Shown: positions 8,788-17,361 of the stretch, piece after piece
Numbering within the stretch: position 1 is the stretch's first letter
Layout: the number at the start of each line of letters is the position of its first letter
NCBI GenBank assembly: GCA_027487315.1
Contig: JAIYDW010000218.1
Coordinates: 1-51,405, forward strand
Origin: Verrucomicrobiaceae bacterium
Lineage (GTDB): Bacteria; Verrucomicrobiota; Verrucomicrobiia; Verrucomicrobiales; Verrucomicrobiaceae
Direction of reading: 5' to 3'
DNA: 51,405 nucleotides
Translations under genes and position numbers: made by a program
Notes under the pieces: generated by a model
Databases searched by the model: none
Seen by the model: only the letters and a program-made list of their open reading frames with translations
What the model was told of the DNA's origin: nothing

Positions 8788-9864
8788 ATGCTCAACTTTA
8801 CCGCCGCCATTTTTGCGCCCTCTGAAATGGGGTTTGGTGATGAGATATTCAAGGGCTTGGCCGATGTTCTCGCTGGTCCCTGCCATACGGTGTATCACTT
8901 CCTCATTCCCATCACCCTCTTTCTGGCATTTGCTGGCCTTCTAATGGCTGCCTACAAAGTCCAAATGGGAGGAGACCTTAGCGGACTGGGGACTCAACTG
9001 GTTTTAACCTTGGTCATCGCCGTCTGCATCGGCGATTCGCAGCTTCCACGTTGGATTTTGGATAGCACAGAGATCCTAGCCTCCAGTTTCAATAACATGC
9101 TTAACTTTAGTGTCAAAGAGGTATTCGTGGATTATCTCAAATGGCTTGGAATCATGACGGGCTCAGCCCTTCCCGCTGTGATCGTCATTTTGGCTGTACT
9201 CGGTGCTTTTGGATTCGGTACAGGTTTCATTGCCGTGGGTGCAATTGCCATTCTACTCATCGCGACCCCTTGGATCTTGCTCGGCCTCTCCTACGGTGCC
9301 GTTCTGGTTGGTTACCTCACCCAGATCGCGGCGGTTTACATGGGAATCGCAGTTCTTCCCATCTTCTTGGGTATGCTTCTCTACGAGCAAACGAGAGGCA
9401 CAGGGATCCGCTACATCCAGGGTTTGGTGGGCATTCTATTCTGGCCCTTAGGCTGGGGTATCGGTTTCTTCGTGATTCATGCCATCGTCAAGGAAGGCGG
9501 TCCACTTTGGAATCTTATCTTTACCACCCCTGTTGGAATAGCCATGGTCGCCCTCAATGTGGTCCTCGCCGGAGTGCTGGGTTGCGCCATTGGTTTGCTC
9601 CTGACGGGTATGCTTTTAGGGGTCGTCACCAAAGCACCGCAGATCATTGGACAGGCGATTGCAACAGGTAGCCAAGTCGGCACAGGGATTGCCTCTGCTG
9701 CCAGCAGTGGTGGCGGCGGAGCCGTCTCCAGCACCTTCTCAGCCGCCGCAGGAATTGCACAGACTGCTGCTACTAGCGGTGGCGGCGGTGGCGGCGGTGG
9801 CGGCGGTGGTGGCGGTGGTGGCGCTTCTAAGGGAGCTCCGATTGGTGGCGCTACTGGTGGCTAA
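8788..9864 (+). CDS. VirB6/TrbL-like polytopic T4SS channel protein
   Basis: The 358-aa product begins MLNFTAAIFAPSEMGFG. An in-frame ATG-less extension back to 8677 would overlap the preceding gene, so 8788 is preferred. A long central region contains six or seven hydrophobic helices (for example VIVILAVLGAFGFGTGF and AILLIATPWILLGLSYG), the topology of VirB6/TrbL, the inner-membrane channel component. The tail is Ala/Ser/Gly-rich and contains fifteen consecutive Gly codons. Order (after a VirB5-like gene, before VirB8 genes) agrees with TrbJ-TrbL-TrbF systems. Confidence 0.7.
   Translation: MLNFTAAIFAPSEMGFGDEIFKGLADVLAGPCHTVYHFLIPITLFLAFAGLLMAAYKVQMGGDLSGLGTQLVLTLVIAVCIGDSQLPRWILDSTEILASSFNNMLNFSVKEVFVDYLKWLGIMTGSALPAVIVILAVLGAFGFGTGFIAVGAIAILLIATPWILLGLSYGAVLVGYLTQIAAVYMGIAVLPIFLGMLLYEQTRGTGIRYIQGLVGILFWPLGWGIGFFVIHAIVKEGGPLWNLIFTTPVGIAMVALNVVLAGVLGCAIGLLLTGMLLGVVTKAPQIIGQAIATGSQVGTGIASAASSGGGGAVSSTFSAAAGIAQTAATSGGGGGGGGGGGGGGGASKGAPIGGATGG
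9778..9822 (+). repeat. GGT/GGC microsatellite encoding poly-glycine
   Basis: Fifteen consecutive glycine codons (GGT and GGC only) lie near the end of the VirB6-like gene. Slippage here in units of three would change only tail length. Confidence 0.85.
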
Positions 9865-9939
9865 ACGAAATGACCCAATCCCTTTTCCCAATTCAACAAA
9901 CAGACAAATTTCCCATTTCCCCTGCTTAATCAACCCACG

Positions 9940-10641
9940 ATGAAACAGTCCAGCGCAGTCTTTATCAGCAAAGAGAGCATTTCCACCTTCTGGTTTTTGC
10001 TCGCTGCTGGCGCTGTCATTGGAACCTTCTACTACCTCTTTGACCTCGTCGACAAAAAGGGCCTGCGTCCGCAGTTCATCATCTTAAACAACCCGGACGT
10101 CAAAATGGCGGTGCCGGAACGAGACATAGAAGTCGAATCCGAAATGGTCTTGAGCCAAACCCGCTTGGCCATGGACTCGATCTTCAATAAAAACAGCACT
10201 GGCCTAGACGCTGCGGAACGATGCAGCGAACTCCTCTCTTCAGACGTTTGGAAATGGGTCCAATCCGAACTGGTCGAAAAACAAAAAGACGCCTTCAAAG
10301 AAGCTCGAATCCATCAAAAAGTGGAAGTCGAAAAGATTGATCTCCGCGCTCAACCAGATAGCGACGCGGTGTTGGCTTCCGTCCAGGGTCAGTTGCTCCG
10401 TGTCGGCATCCTCGACGACAAGCTACTGAATGAGGTCTGGACAGTCCGTGCCGAATTCATGTGGGTGCACAATGTGAATCTGAAAAACTCCGGCCGCATG
10501 CCCCTCCTTTGCGTCGCCTTCAACTGTCGGGAGAAACCCATTTCCTCAAACATTCGTCGAACCAAGGCTGTGGATCCTGATCGCATCGCCACAGAACCCG
10601 AATCAGCGCCATCCGAGCAGGAAAAGAATTCGAACCCATGA
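9940..10641 (+). CDS. VirB8/TrbF-like T4SS protein, paralogue 1 of 3
   Basis: The 233-aa protein has a short cytoplasmic N-terminus, one membrane helix (FWFLLAAGAVIGTFYYLF, about residues 17-34) and a periplasmic NTF2-like domain, the VirB8/TrbF layout. VirB8 links the inner-membrane complex to the VirB9/VirB10 core. Motifs shared with the next two genes are QTRLAMDSIF, HQKVEVEKID, GQLLRVGI and NEVWTVRAEFMW. A Cys-containing end (LLCVAFNCRE) and a polar tail follow. Its stop overlaps the next start as ATGA, so the trio is translationally coupled. Confidence 0.65.
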   Translation: MKQSSAVFISKESISTFWFLLAAGAVIGTFYYLFDLVDKKGLRPQFIILNNPDVKMAVPERDIEVESEMVLSQTRLAMDSIFNKNSTGLDAAERCSELLSSDVWKWVQSELVEKQKDAFKEARIHQKVEVEKIDLRAQPDSDAVLASVQGQLLRVGILDDKLLNEVWTVRAEFMWVHNVNLKNSGRMPLLCVAFNCREKPISSNIRRTKAVDPDRIATEPESAPSEQEKNSNP

Positions 10642-11267
10642 AGTCCGTTGTTGATCTCTTCATTGTCAAAGACCGGACCGCCGTGTTCTGGTTTACGATG
10701 GCTTGCGTTAGCATTGTCTGCTGTGCAATCTTCGTGCAAAAGATCGTAACCGCTGTCAGCGTCAAACCTCAGTACGTCATTATGGATGCCAGCGGAACGT
10801 ACTACCTCGCCCCTAGCGTCGAGTTCGAAAAAGCCGTCTCCTTGCATGAGGCTCAAAGCCGCTTGGCTCTCGAGACCCTTTACACACGGGACGCTGACGC
10901 ACTTCGTTTCCAGGACCGCGCCAATAAATTGTTCCTGCCAGATGCCCTGAAGCAGATTGAAGAGGAGTTCCTCGCGCCAGATGAGAAACCATTTAAGGAA
11001 CAGAAAGTGGTTCAAACCGTCGAAGTTGACGAAGCTTCCATCTACCAAATTGACCCCCGAGGCGTCGCACTCACTCTCGCCAAAGGCCGACTCATTCGCC
11101 AAAGCGAATTCAAGGGCCAGGCAAAGACCGAAGTCTTTGAGGTCAAAGCCTACTTCACTTGGCGAATCAACACATCGATGGCCAACAATGGCGCCTTTCC
11201 TACCGTCTGCTACAAGATCAAGGCCTCTGATCCGAAAAAAGCCACCGAACCAACCGATCAACCTTAG
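10638..11267 (+). CDS. VirB8/TrbF-like T4SS protein, paralogue 2 of 3
   Basis: The 209-aa paralogue of the flanking genes has a membrane helix near the N-terminus (FWFTMACVSIVCCAIFV) followed by the same periplasmic domain. Matching motifs are QSRLALETLY, VQTVEVDEAS, GRLIRQSE and TEVFEVKAYFTW. It is the most divergent of the three in the central strands. The start overlaps the upstream stop by four bases (ATGA). Different VirB8 copies may form hetero-oligomers or occupy different rings; that is inference. Confidence 0.65.
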   Translation: MKSVVDLFIVKDRTAVFWFTMACVSIVCCAIFVQKIVTAVSVKPQYVIMDASGTYYLAPSVEFEKAVSLHEAQSRLALETLYTRDADALRFQDRANKLFLPDALKQIEEEFLAPDEKPFKEQKVVQTVEVDEASIYQIDPRGVALTLAKGRLIRQSEFKGQAKTEVFEVKAYFTWRINTSMANNGAFPTVCYKIKASDPKKATEPTDQP

Positions 11268-11278
11268 CCGCATCCACC

Positions 11279-11893
11279 TTGAGAGCCGTCTCCCATCTCT
11301 TTCTCGCCCGAAGCCGCGCCGCGGTCTTCTGGTTTCTGATGACCTGCAGCACCATTGGAGCAAGTGCCTACTACGTTCAAAACGTCGTCGGCAAAGTCCG
11401 CACCCGCTACCAGTACGTCTTGGCGGATTCGCCCAACCTCTACTACCTAACCCCTGATCTGAAGGTGGAAACGCCCACCGAAATGCATGTTGCCCAAACG
11501 CGTCTTGCGATGGAGGCAATCTTCAATCGCTCCCCCACACAGCCTGACAATCTGTCTACCCTCAACAAACTCTTCACCACCGAGGCACAAGGCCAAATCT
11601 TGGAGGGTGTCATCTCACCCCAAGCAAAAGACTTCCTCGAAAGCCGCTTCCACCAGAAAGTTGAGGTCGCCGAAATCGCAGTCAACATTCAAGAAGGTGA
11701 GGGAATTGCTACAACAGTCGCAACCGCTCAACTGATTCGTGTCGGTGTCTCCGGAAACAATACCATCAACGAAACTTGGTCCGTCAGATCCTTCTTCACC
11801 TGGAAAAGCAATCCAGATTTTAAGACCAGAGCTATGTACCCGACCATTTGCGATTCAGTCACCTTCTTTAGCACCGAAAGGATCTCCCCGTAA
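11279..11893 (+). CDS. VirB8/TrbF-like T4SS protein, paralogue 3 of 3
   Basis: The 204-aa third copy begins at a TTG codon (product MRAVSHLF); no in-frame ATG lies upstream. The N-terminal helix is FWFLMTCSTIGASAYYV. Shared motifs are QTRLAMEAIF, HQKVEVAEIA, AQLIRVGV and NETWSVRSFFTW, so it is closer to copy 1 than to copy 2. Its TAA overlaps the next ATG (TAATG), which fits coupled translation with VirB9. Confidence 0.65.
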   Translation: MRAVSHLFLARSRAAVFWFLMTCSTIGASAYYVQNVVGKVRTRYQYVLADSPNLYYLTPDLKVETPTEMHVAQTRLAMEAIFNRSPTQPDNLSTLNKLFTTEAQGQILEGVISPQAKDFLESRFHQKVEVAEIAVNIQEGEGIATTVATAQLIRVGVSGNNTINETWSVRSFFTWKSNPDFKTRAMYPTICDSVTFFSTERISP

Positions 11894-12951
11894 TGCGCGT
11901 CCATCACATGATCGCGGCCTGCATTGGCCTCACTCTCTCAAATCAGTCCCAAGCACAAGTGGCCGAAGGGCAGGAGATACTCGCTCTCTCCAGTCGCGAA
12001 AACACCCACAACTTGGTCCTGAGCACCCAGATTGCCACCACCATCTCGTTTCCCTCTGAGATCACCCTCGTAACGGGTTACGGGCTTGTGACGGATGCCA
12101 ACGGCGCCCTCGAACTTCTCAACGCCGAAACGGTTGCCACCGCTACCCTCAAAGAGCTTGCGGCAAAGCCCGTGACCATTGTCCACTACGCACAAGCTGC
12201 CGCAGATACCCTCGTCGTCCGTGCAGTAAGAACCGGCACCCCCTGCTACCTCACCGTGAGATGCGGTGCTAGAGTCTTCCTTTTCAAACTCTCAGTCGGT
12301 GAAACCGCCAATGTCGCCGTGATGATCTCCGACAATGGCCCCGGCAACGGAGGTGTCCGTGAGGTCGACAAAGCAGAAATCCTCGAGTCCCGGACCAACT
12401 TCACCTCCACCGGACTGATTAGCATTCTCTCACGCGCCAAAGGACGGGGCTTTCTCGAAACCGTGAACCCCGAACTCTATGAAGGTTGGCAGGAACGCCG
12501 TGGTCTCACTCTAACGTCCGAGAATGACACCTTCAAGGCAACCATTACAGAAATCCAACAGTGGCCGCAAAGAGATGCTCTGGTCTTCCGGTGCTCAATC
12601 GAAAACAAAACCTCAAGACAAGCTCGATTCAAACCCATCGATGTCCGCGTCCGGGCCGGAGATGCCTCCTACACGGCTCAACTCGCCGATAGCAGTGGCA
12701 TTGTAAGTCCCGGAAAAGCCACCATGCTCGACCTCGTTCTCCAGGGCAATGCAGCAGGCGGAAAGGAACATCTGTCCATTCAAAACGACTTCCGCCTCGA
12801 GGTGCCTGTCGACAACGGCTCGCCTCCCCCCAATGACTTGTTGCCCCCTGATAATCCCCTTCTCCCCATCATTGAAAAACCTTCGAACGGTCAAATCATC
12901 TCAACTGACCTGCTTCCCCTCCCCCAACCTTCTTTACCCAGCGGAAAATAA
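11893..12951 (+). CDS. VirB9/TrbG-like T4SS core protein
   Basis: The 352-aa protein has a signal peptide ending near SQAQ, then a beta-rich N-terminal domain. Strands such as TTISFPSEITLVTGYG and LVVRAVRTGTPCYLTVR match the VirB9/TrbG pattern of alternating hydrophobic strands. The C-terminal half (ITEIQQWPQRDALVFRCSIEN) could be the outer-membrane-associated domain. The last 40 residues are Pro-rich. It lies between VirB8 and VirB10, as expected for the periplasmic core sheath. The call rests on order and strand pattern, with moderate certainty. Confidence 0.6.
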   Translation: MRVHHMIAACIGLTLSNQSQAQVAEGQEILALSSRENTHNLVLSTQIATTISFPSEITLVTGYGLVTDANGALELLNAETVATATLKELAAKPVTIVHYAQAAADTLVVRAVRTGTPCYLTVRCGARVFLFKLSVGETANVAVMISDNGPGNGGVREVDKAEILESRTNFTSTGLISILSRAKGRGFLETVNPELYEGWQERRGLTLTSENDTFKATITEIQQWPQRDALVFRCSIENKTSRQARFKPIDVRVRAGDASYTAQLADSSGIVSPGKATMLDLVLQGNAAGGKEHLSIQNDFRLEVPVDNGSPPPNDLLPPDNPLLPIIEKPSNGQIISTDLLPLPQPSLPSGK

Positions 12952-12969
12952 CTTCCAATCCTCTCCAAG

Positions 12970-14277
12970 ATGTCCTCGTTCCTGAAGAAACCCGCCGTCC
13001 AAATGACGCTATTCGTGGCCGCGATCGCTACGGCTGGCGCCTTCTTCTATCTTCAGGGAGACCCCAATAAGAACGCCACCCCCGTCAAGCCACCGCCAAC
13101 AGGCATGGGACAGGCGGCGGCCGAAAAAATCGTCGTGGGACGCCGCGATCTCAAGGGCAGCGAAACCGTCGAGACCAATCGGCTCGATAAATTGGTTCTC
13201 CCCCCCTTGAAACCGGAGCCGCCAAGCATCATCAAGGAGAAACCACCCGAAAAACAGGTAGCAGAAAAACCAAAACCTCCTGTCTTCCCCGAACTGGTTC
13301 AAGTTCGTTCCAGCGAATCCATGAAACCCTTCAGAGCCCAGGCTCCCAAGGTGTTTGCACCTCGTGGAACCCTCATCAAGGCAGCCCTGGTGATTACACT
13401 AGAATCCAATGCCGTCGGCACACCTGTGCTCGCCATGGTCACTGAGGATGTCTACTTCCAAGGCAACCTGATCGTTCCGGCAGGAACCCAGATCGTTGCT
13501 GAAGCAGGAGTCATGGAGGCTAACGATGGTCAAAACAGCGGCGGCAGCGGTGGTGGCGGTGCCACGAACAAATTCCGCGACCGCATCAACCTTCGGGGTG
13601 CGTTCAACTTCATTTGGGCTGACGGCAGTGAATACGTGATCAACGCGGTCGCCCTCAGCCACGAACCTCTTTCCGATGGCACGTTGTCAATCACGGACGG
13701 CTCGCCTGGCATCAAAGGCCGCATCTTGAAAACGGATGACTACGCGGAGTTGAAGGTCCTAATAAGCGAGGCCCTCCAGGGTGCTATGGTCAACCAACAG
13801 CAAAACTTTCAGTCTGTCTTTGGCCTTATCCCCCAAGTCACTCCGCGCAACGCCGCTCTCGGTGGGGGCGCAAGCACAGTCTCCGCCTACTCTGATCTCC
13901 TGGTCAGACGCATTGAGCAAGATCTTGAATACGTACAGGTTCCCGCTGGCACCTGTTTTTATGTTTACACACTCGATCTCTTCGAGCCTGAGTTGCGGAG
14001 CATTGGTGGCCTCACTCAAGGCAACATCGCCAAATCCGGCATCGACCTTCAACGCGACGCCTACACTCAAATGGCACTCGAAGCCGCCAAAAGTGCGGGT
14101 GAGATCAAAACCGCTTTCGAACAGTCACGCCGTTCCGAAGCCGCCGAGAAGGAACAGTCCCTCCTCGACCGAGCCACCAGCCTCATGTCCACAGAACAAC
14201 CCCCTCCAGATTCATCATTACCTTCAGATACTCCCCCATCATTGGGTGATGATTCCTTCGCGCCCGCCAATCGCTAA
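12970..14277 (+). CDS. VirB10/TrbI-like T4SS core scaffold
   Basis: This 435-aa protein has the VirB10 architecture: a short cytoplasmic N-terminus, one membrane helix (about residues 10-28), a Pro/Lys-rich periplasmic linker (about residues 35-110) and a C-terminal beta-barrel domain. The barrel start reads FAPRGTLIKAALVITLES, followed by LIVPAGTQIVAEAGV; both match the conserved VirB10/TrbI pattern of a preceding Gly-Thr and a 'P-x-G-T/S' turn. VirB10 spans both membranes and senses ATP use by the motors. A Gly-rich insert (residues about 180-200) is unusual. It follows VirB9 by 18 bases. Confidence 0.8.
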   Translation: MSSFLKKPAVQMTLFVAAIATAGAFFYLQGDPNKNATPVKPPPTGMGQAAAEKIVVGRRDLKGSETVETNRLDKLVLPPLKPEPPSIIKEKPPEKQVAEKPKPPVFPELVQVRSSESMKPFRAQAPKVFAPRGTLIKAALVITLESNAVGTPVLAMVTEDVYFQGNLIVPAGTQIVAEAGVMEANDGQNSGGSGGGGATNKFRDRINLRGAFNFIWADGSEYVINAVALSHEPLSDGTLSITDGSPGIKGRILKTDDYAELKVLISEALQGAMVNQQQNFQSVFGLIPQVTPRNAALGGGASTVSAYSDLLVRRIEQDLEYVQVPAGTCFYVYTLDLFEPELRSIGGLTQGNIAKSGIDLQRDAYTQMALEAAKSAGEIKTAFEQSRRSEAAEKEQSLLDRATSLMSTEQPPPDSSLPSDTPPSLGDDSFAPANR

Positions 14278-14298
14278 CACCGCCTCTTTGTTGCTTCC

Positions 14299-14970
14299 AT
14301 GAAATCGACACTCCCACTTCTGGTTCTTTTCTCTGCTGCGGTCTTGGCCTCGTGCTCAAGCAGAAAGCCAAAAGACATCATTTACGACGAAGACCTCCAG
14401 GGCACCCTGGATATCCCAAGCTACACTCGCAATGCCTTGGATGGTTGGCCGGAAGGTCGCAAGGTGAATCCTTATGACGCTTCGAGAGTCCGTCTCCCGG
14501 AACAGGTCCACGCATACGAAATCGGCAGATTGCCCTCACGAGACCGTCGTGAGATGCATGAGGCTCATACCGTTTACAGAGTCGAACAATCGGAACGCTG
14601 GGACCAGCGCCTGCCCGCCACACCCATGTCCTCTCATGGCGTCTTGCTAGGCATTCGAGAGCCATCACACGATCCCGTGCCAAAGGACCAAGTCGTCGCC
14701 TCCGAACGCGCAAGGCAAGCCAATCTCACCCGCCAAATTGAGGAACGTGTTGAAGTCCTGAAGGAAAGGGGCGCTCAAATCGAAGCCTTCTTAGCCTCCG
14801 CACCCGACAAAAACAAAACTATCACTGAACTCCAGCGGTCCAAAGAATTGACCGAGAAGGAACTGACAGCTCTTCAAGAAGAGCACCGAAAAGTGAAGGA
14901 AGATCTGCAGCAGTTGCAGGAACAGAAAAAAATGGAGGAAGCTCTGCTCCTGAAGGCCCCAAAGAAATGA
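14299..14970 (+). CDS. Coiled-coil lipoprotein of the T4SS operon
   Basis: The 223-aa product has a lipoprotein signal peptide with lipobox LASC (C19). A polar middle region follows, and a C-terminal coiled coil begins near residue 140 (RQANLTRQIEERVEVLKERG) and runs to residue 215, rich in Glu, Lys, Gln and Leu. No known family was recognised. Its position after VirB10 and four-base overlap with the AAA+ gene place it in the same translational unit. It could be a VirB7-like or periplasmic spacer component, but this is not shown by sequence. Confidence 0.6.
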   Translation: MKSTLPLLVLFSAAVLASCSSRKPKDIIYDEDLQGTLDIPSYTRNALDGWPEGRKVNPYDASRVRLPEQVHAYEIGRLPSRDRREMHEAHTVYRVEQSERWDQRLPATPMSSHGVLLGIREPSHDPVPKDQVVASERARQANLTRQIEERVEVLKERGAQIEAFLASAPDKNKTITELQRSKELTEKELTALQEEHRKVKEDLQQLQEQKKMEEALLLKAPKK

Positions 14971-15899
14971 GCACCGACGCGCCCATCGCCCCATCCAGCG
15001 TCGAGTCAGTTGCTCAACGGCTCTTGGCTCTGCCTTCCTTTTTGGAAAGTAGAATCATCGGCCAGGAATTCGTCATCCCCCGGGTTGTGCCCACATTACA
15101 GAATGGCGAACTCGGCCTCTCGGATCCTGGACGCCCCAAAGGAACATTTCTTTTCCTCGGCCCCACTGGCGTCGGCAAAACAGAGCTCACTCTGCTCATG
15201 TGCGAGTACCTCTTTGGCGATGTCGGCAAGCATTGCATCCGACTCGACATGTCGGAATACCAAAATCAGGAGTCGCTCCAATTGTTGCTCGGACAGAATG
15301 AATCCAGCCGGGGCAACATCGGCCGCTTCTACGACAAGGCTGAAGGGCGCGGTTTCATCCTGTTCGACGAAATTGAAAAAGCCCACCCTCGCGTTCTCGA
15401 TATCTTTCTTCAGGTCCTTGATGCCGCCCGCATCACCGTTGCCAATGGAGACACCCTGAACCTTTCAAACTTTTACATCGTCGCCACCTCCAACATCGGC
15501 GCAGACGCCCTGATGGATTTGAAGAACAGCAGCATCGCCACCATCGAGCGTTTCATCGAAGATCTCGCCGCTGCCGAACTCCGCCCCGAAGTTCTCGCCC
15601 GCTTCAACGTCCGATGTGTCTTTCAAAGACTCGGTTACGAAGCTCAGAAAAAGATTGCAAGCATCATGCTAAAGAAGGAACTCAAACTCCTTACCGCCAA
15701 AAACCACCACCTCACCGTCGGAAAAGGCGTTCTAGAACTTCTCGTGGCCGAGGGCGTCGAACCCCGCCTCGGTGCCCGCCGAATGAGGACGACAGTGGAA
15801 AGCCATTGCAGGCACGCCGTTCGCGAGGCGATGCTCCAAGGCCTGCCAACTTCAGGAGAACTCATCGCTCTGAATGGAAAACTGGTTATACAAAGCTAA
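14967..15899 (+). CDS. Stand-alone ClpB/ClpA D2-like AAA+ ATPase
   Basis: This 310-aa protein matches only the second AAA+ module of ClpB/ClpA. It has an N-terminal linker ending in SRIIGQE, Walker A GPTGVGKT (residues 65-72), Walker B FILFDEIEKAH (D134, E135), a sensor-1 stretch (NFYIVATSNIG), an arginine-finger region (RPEVLARFN) and the ClpB-type small domain with the sensor-2 motif EPRLGARRMR. The N-domain, D1 and M-domain are absent. The pore-loop position reads GNIG instead of the GYVG typical of ClpB, so substrate threading is doubtful. It replaces the position where a VirB11 ATPase would be missed. Overlap is four bases with the upstream gene and 26 with the downstream gene. Confidence 0.85.
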   Translation: MSTDAPIAPSSVESVAQRLLALPSFLESRIIGQEFVIPRVVPTLQNGELGLSDPGRPKGTFLFLGPTGVGKTELTLLMCEYLFGDVGKHCIRLDMSEYQNQESLQLLLGQNESSRGNIGRFYDKAEGRGFILFDEIEKAHPRVLDIFLQVLDAARITVANGDTLNLSNFYIVATSNIGADALMDLKNSSIATIERFIEDLAAAELRPEVLARFNVRCVFQRLGYEAQKKIASIMLKKELKLLTAKNHHLTVGKGVLELLVAEGVEPRLGARRMRTTVESHCRHAVREAMLQGLPTSGELIALNGKLVIQS

Positions 15900-16110
15900 A
15901 GAATGCTGGCAGCTGCATCAGCGCGAAATCAAACGCTACGGTTTGTGCTGCCTCCTCGTAGTCGCCGGTCTCAAAGAATCCGCACCCTTCGCCGTCCTCA
16001 TCGCTGTCGTCATCGCTCTGGTCATGTGGTCCTACGATCGCTGGGGACAGCCTTGGGCCGAGCGGGGGCGCATCTGGATGACCGAACATTCCCTTCGTAG
16101 AAAAAACTAA
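15874..16110 (+). CDS. Small single-pass membrane protein
   Basis: The 78-aa product has one hydrophobic helix (APFAVLIAVVIALVMWSYD, residues about 37-55) between basic ends. It overlaps the AAA+ gene by 26 bases and its stop overlaps the next ATG (TAATG), so translation is coupled on both sides. No family was recognised. A membrane anchor for the AAA+ protein is conceivable from gene order alone. Confidence 0.55.
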   Translation: MENWLYKAKECWQLHQREIKRYGLCCLLVVAGLKESAPFAVLIAVVIALVMWSYDRWGQPWAERGRIWMTEHSLRRKN

Positions 16111-16439
16111 TGAACTCAAAGCTTCCAACTCTGATCCTGGCGCTCCTGGCATTAGTCTCATGTGCCCCAAAGCCCCCTCCACAATTCGTTGTTCCTGACA
16201 TCATCCCCCAGGGATCCTGCGTCGAATACTACGCCCAGATACATGACGGCACCTGGCTGAAAACCATGAAAATGAAAAACCTCCCCAGCCCCATGCCTAT
16301 CAAGGTCGCTGAAAAATGGGCCCTAAGCGCCGCTCAACAGCGTCTTGGTCCACGATGGAAAGATTACTTCATCCGCGTCACCCCGCCATCTGGCGAACCA
16401 GTGGTCGCCTGGCAGCGCCATAACACCCTGAATCACTAA
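16110..16439 (+). CDS. Small lipoprotein
   Basis: The 109-aa product begins with a lipoprotein signal; lipobox LVSC puts the lipidated cysteine at C18, followed by a Pro-rich stretch (APKPPPQF). The rest is a compact domain of about 80 residues containing WALSAAQQRLG and WKDYFIRV. A VirB7-like stabiliser role would suit its size, but no sequence signature shows it. It is the third lipoprotein of the operon. Confidence 0.55.
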   Translation: MNSKLPTLILALLALVSCAPKPPPQFVVPDIIPQGSCVEYYAQIHDGTWLKTMKMKNLPSPMPIKVAEKWALSAAQQRLGPRWKDYFIRVTPPSGEPVVAWQRHNTLNH

Positions 16440-16451
16440 GCTTCCAGCACT

Positions 16452-17318
16452 ATGAACGAAAACGAGCCAGACACTCTCGAACAATTCGGAAACTCAGCGC
16501 TGGAATTCGGCACTGACGCAGGCAAAAAACTGGCGGAAGGCTACACTCTGCTGGTTAACTTTCTCAAGACTCAGTACGACCAAAGTCAACTTGGTCAGCG
16601 CAGAGCGGAAGAATCCAAACTGAACGATGCACTTAAAGACGGGGGCTTCGCAGTCAATGAACAGAATCGCGAAAGGTTAAAGGCTTGGAGTGATGCTTAT
16701 GAAAAAAACAATGAGCTTCAGCATGACATCGCACGGGAGATCTCTGACCTGGATAAGCAGATTGGCAAACTTGAAACCATCGCCAAACTCAGCCCAGACG
16801 AGCAGCAGAAACGCGGCTACGGTCAAGGTGAGGGACTGAAAGACCCCACAAAAGAGATCGACGGACTCCTGGGAAAGAAACTTGACCTCGGTGACAAGCT
16901 TGATGGTTTGATTGACGAAGCCCAATCATTAGAAAAAGGCAAGGGGCTCGAGGTGCTGGAACCGAGTAACTCGATAAAGAAGAGCCTGTCGAAACAAGTG
17001 GACATCGAAGGCGAACTCGAAGGCCTAGAGTCAACCAAGGAAGAACTCCAAAACTCAAAGGCAAATGGCGTATCAGGCCTCGATGATTCGACCGTTGTCA
17101 AACAGACGAAGGATATCGATCAAAGGATGGAGGGCCTCGACAAAGATCTCACCAAGCTCAAGGCAGGCAAAGAGGTGCGGCCCGGTTCCGTCTTCGATTC
17201 CTTGGTGAAATCAGGCTACATGGAGAAAGGCGGCCTCTCATTTATGAATGACAAGTCGGTTGGCCTCCAGAACGAACAGAACAAGCAAAACATATCATCC
17301 AAAACGAAACTAAAGTAG
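16452..17318 (+). CDS. Cytoplasmic coiled-coil protein, unknown role
   Basis: The 288-aa protein lacks a signal peptide or membrane segment. It is acidic and helical with several coiled-coil stretches (for example ELQHDIAREISDLDKQIG and a Leu/Glu/Lys-rich stretch over about residues 180-240). The C-terminus is Asn/Lys/Gln-rich and disordered. Base composition is lower in GC than the operon head. It lies between the core genes and the coupling protein. A chaperone/adaptor or a secreted substrate are both possible; I did not recognise a family. Confidence 0.55.
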   Translation: MNENEPDTLEQFGNSALEFGTDAGKKLAEGYTLLVNFLKTQYDQSQLGQRRAEESKLNDALKDGGFAVNEQNRERLKAWSDAYEKNNELQHDIAREISDLDKQIGKLETIAKLSPDEQQKRGYGQGEGLKDPTKEIDGLLGKKLDLGDKLDGLIDEAQSLEKGKGLEVLEPSNSIKKSLSKQVDIEGELEGLESTKEELQNSKANGVSGLDDSTVVKQTKDIDQRMEGLDKDLTKLKAGKEVRPGSVFDSLVKSGYMEKGGLSFMNDKSVGLQNEQNKQNISSKTKLK

Positions 17319-17361
17319 CCCCAGTTCAGTTCCTCTCACCCAAAACTCAACTCAATCCCTT

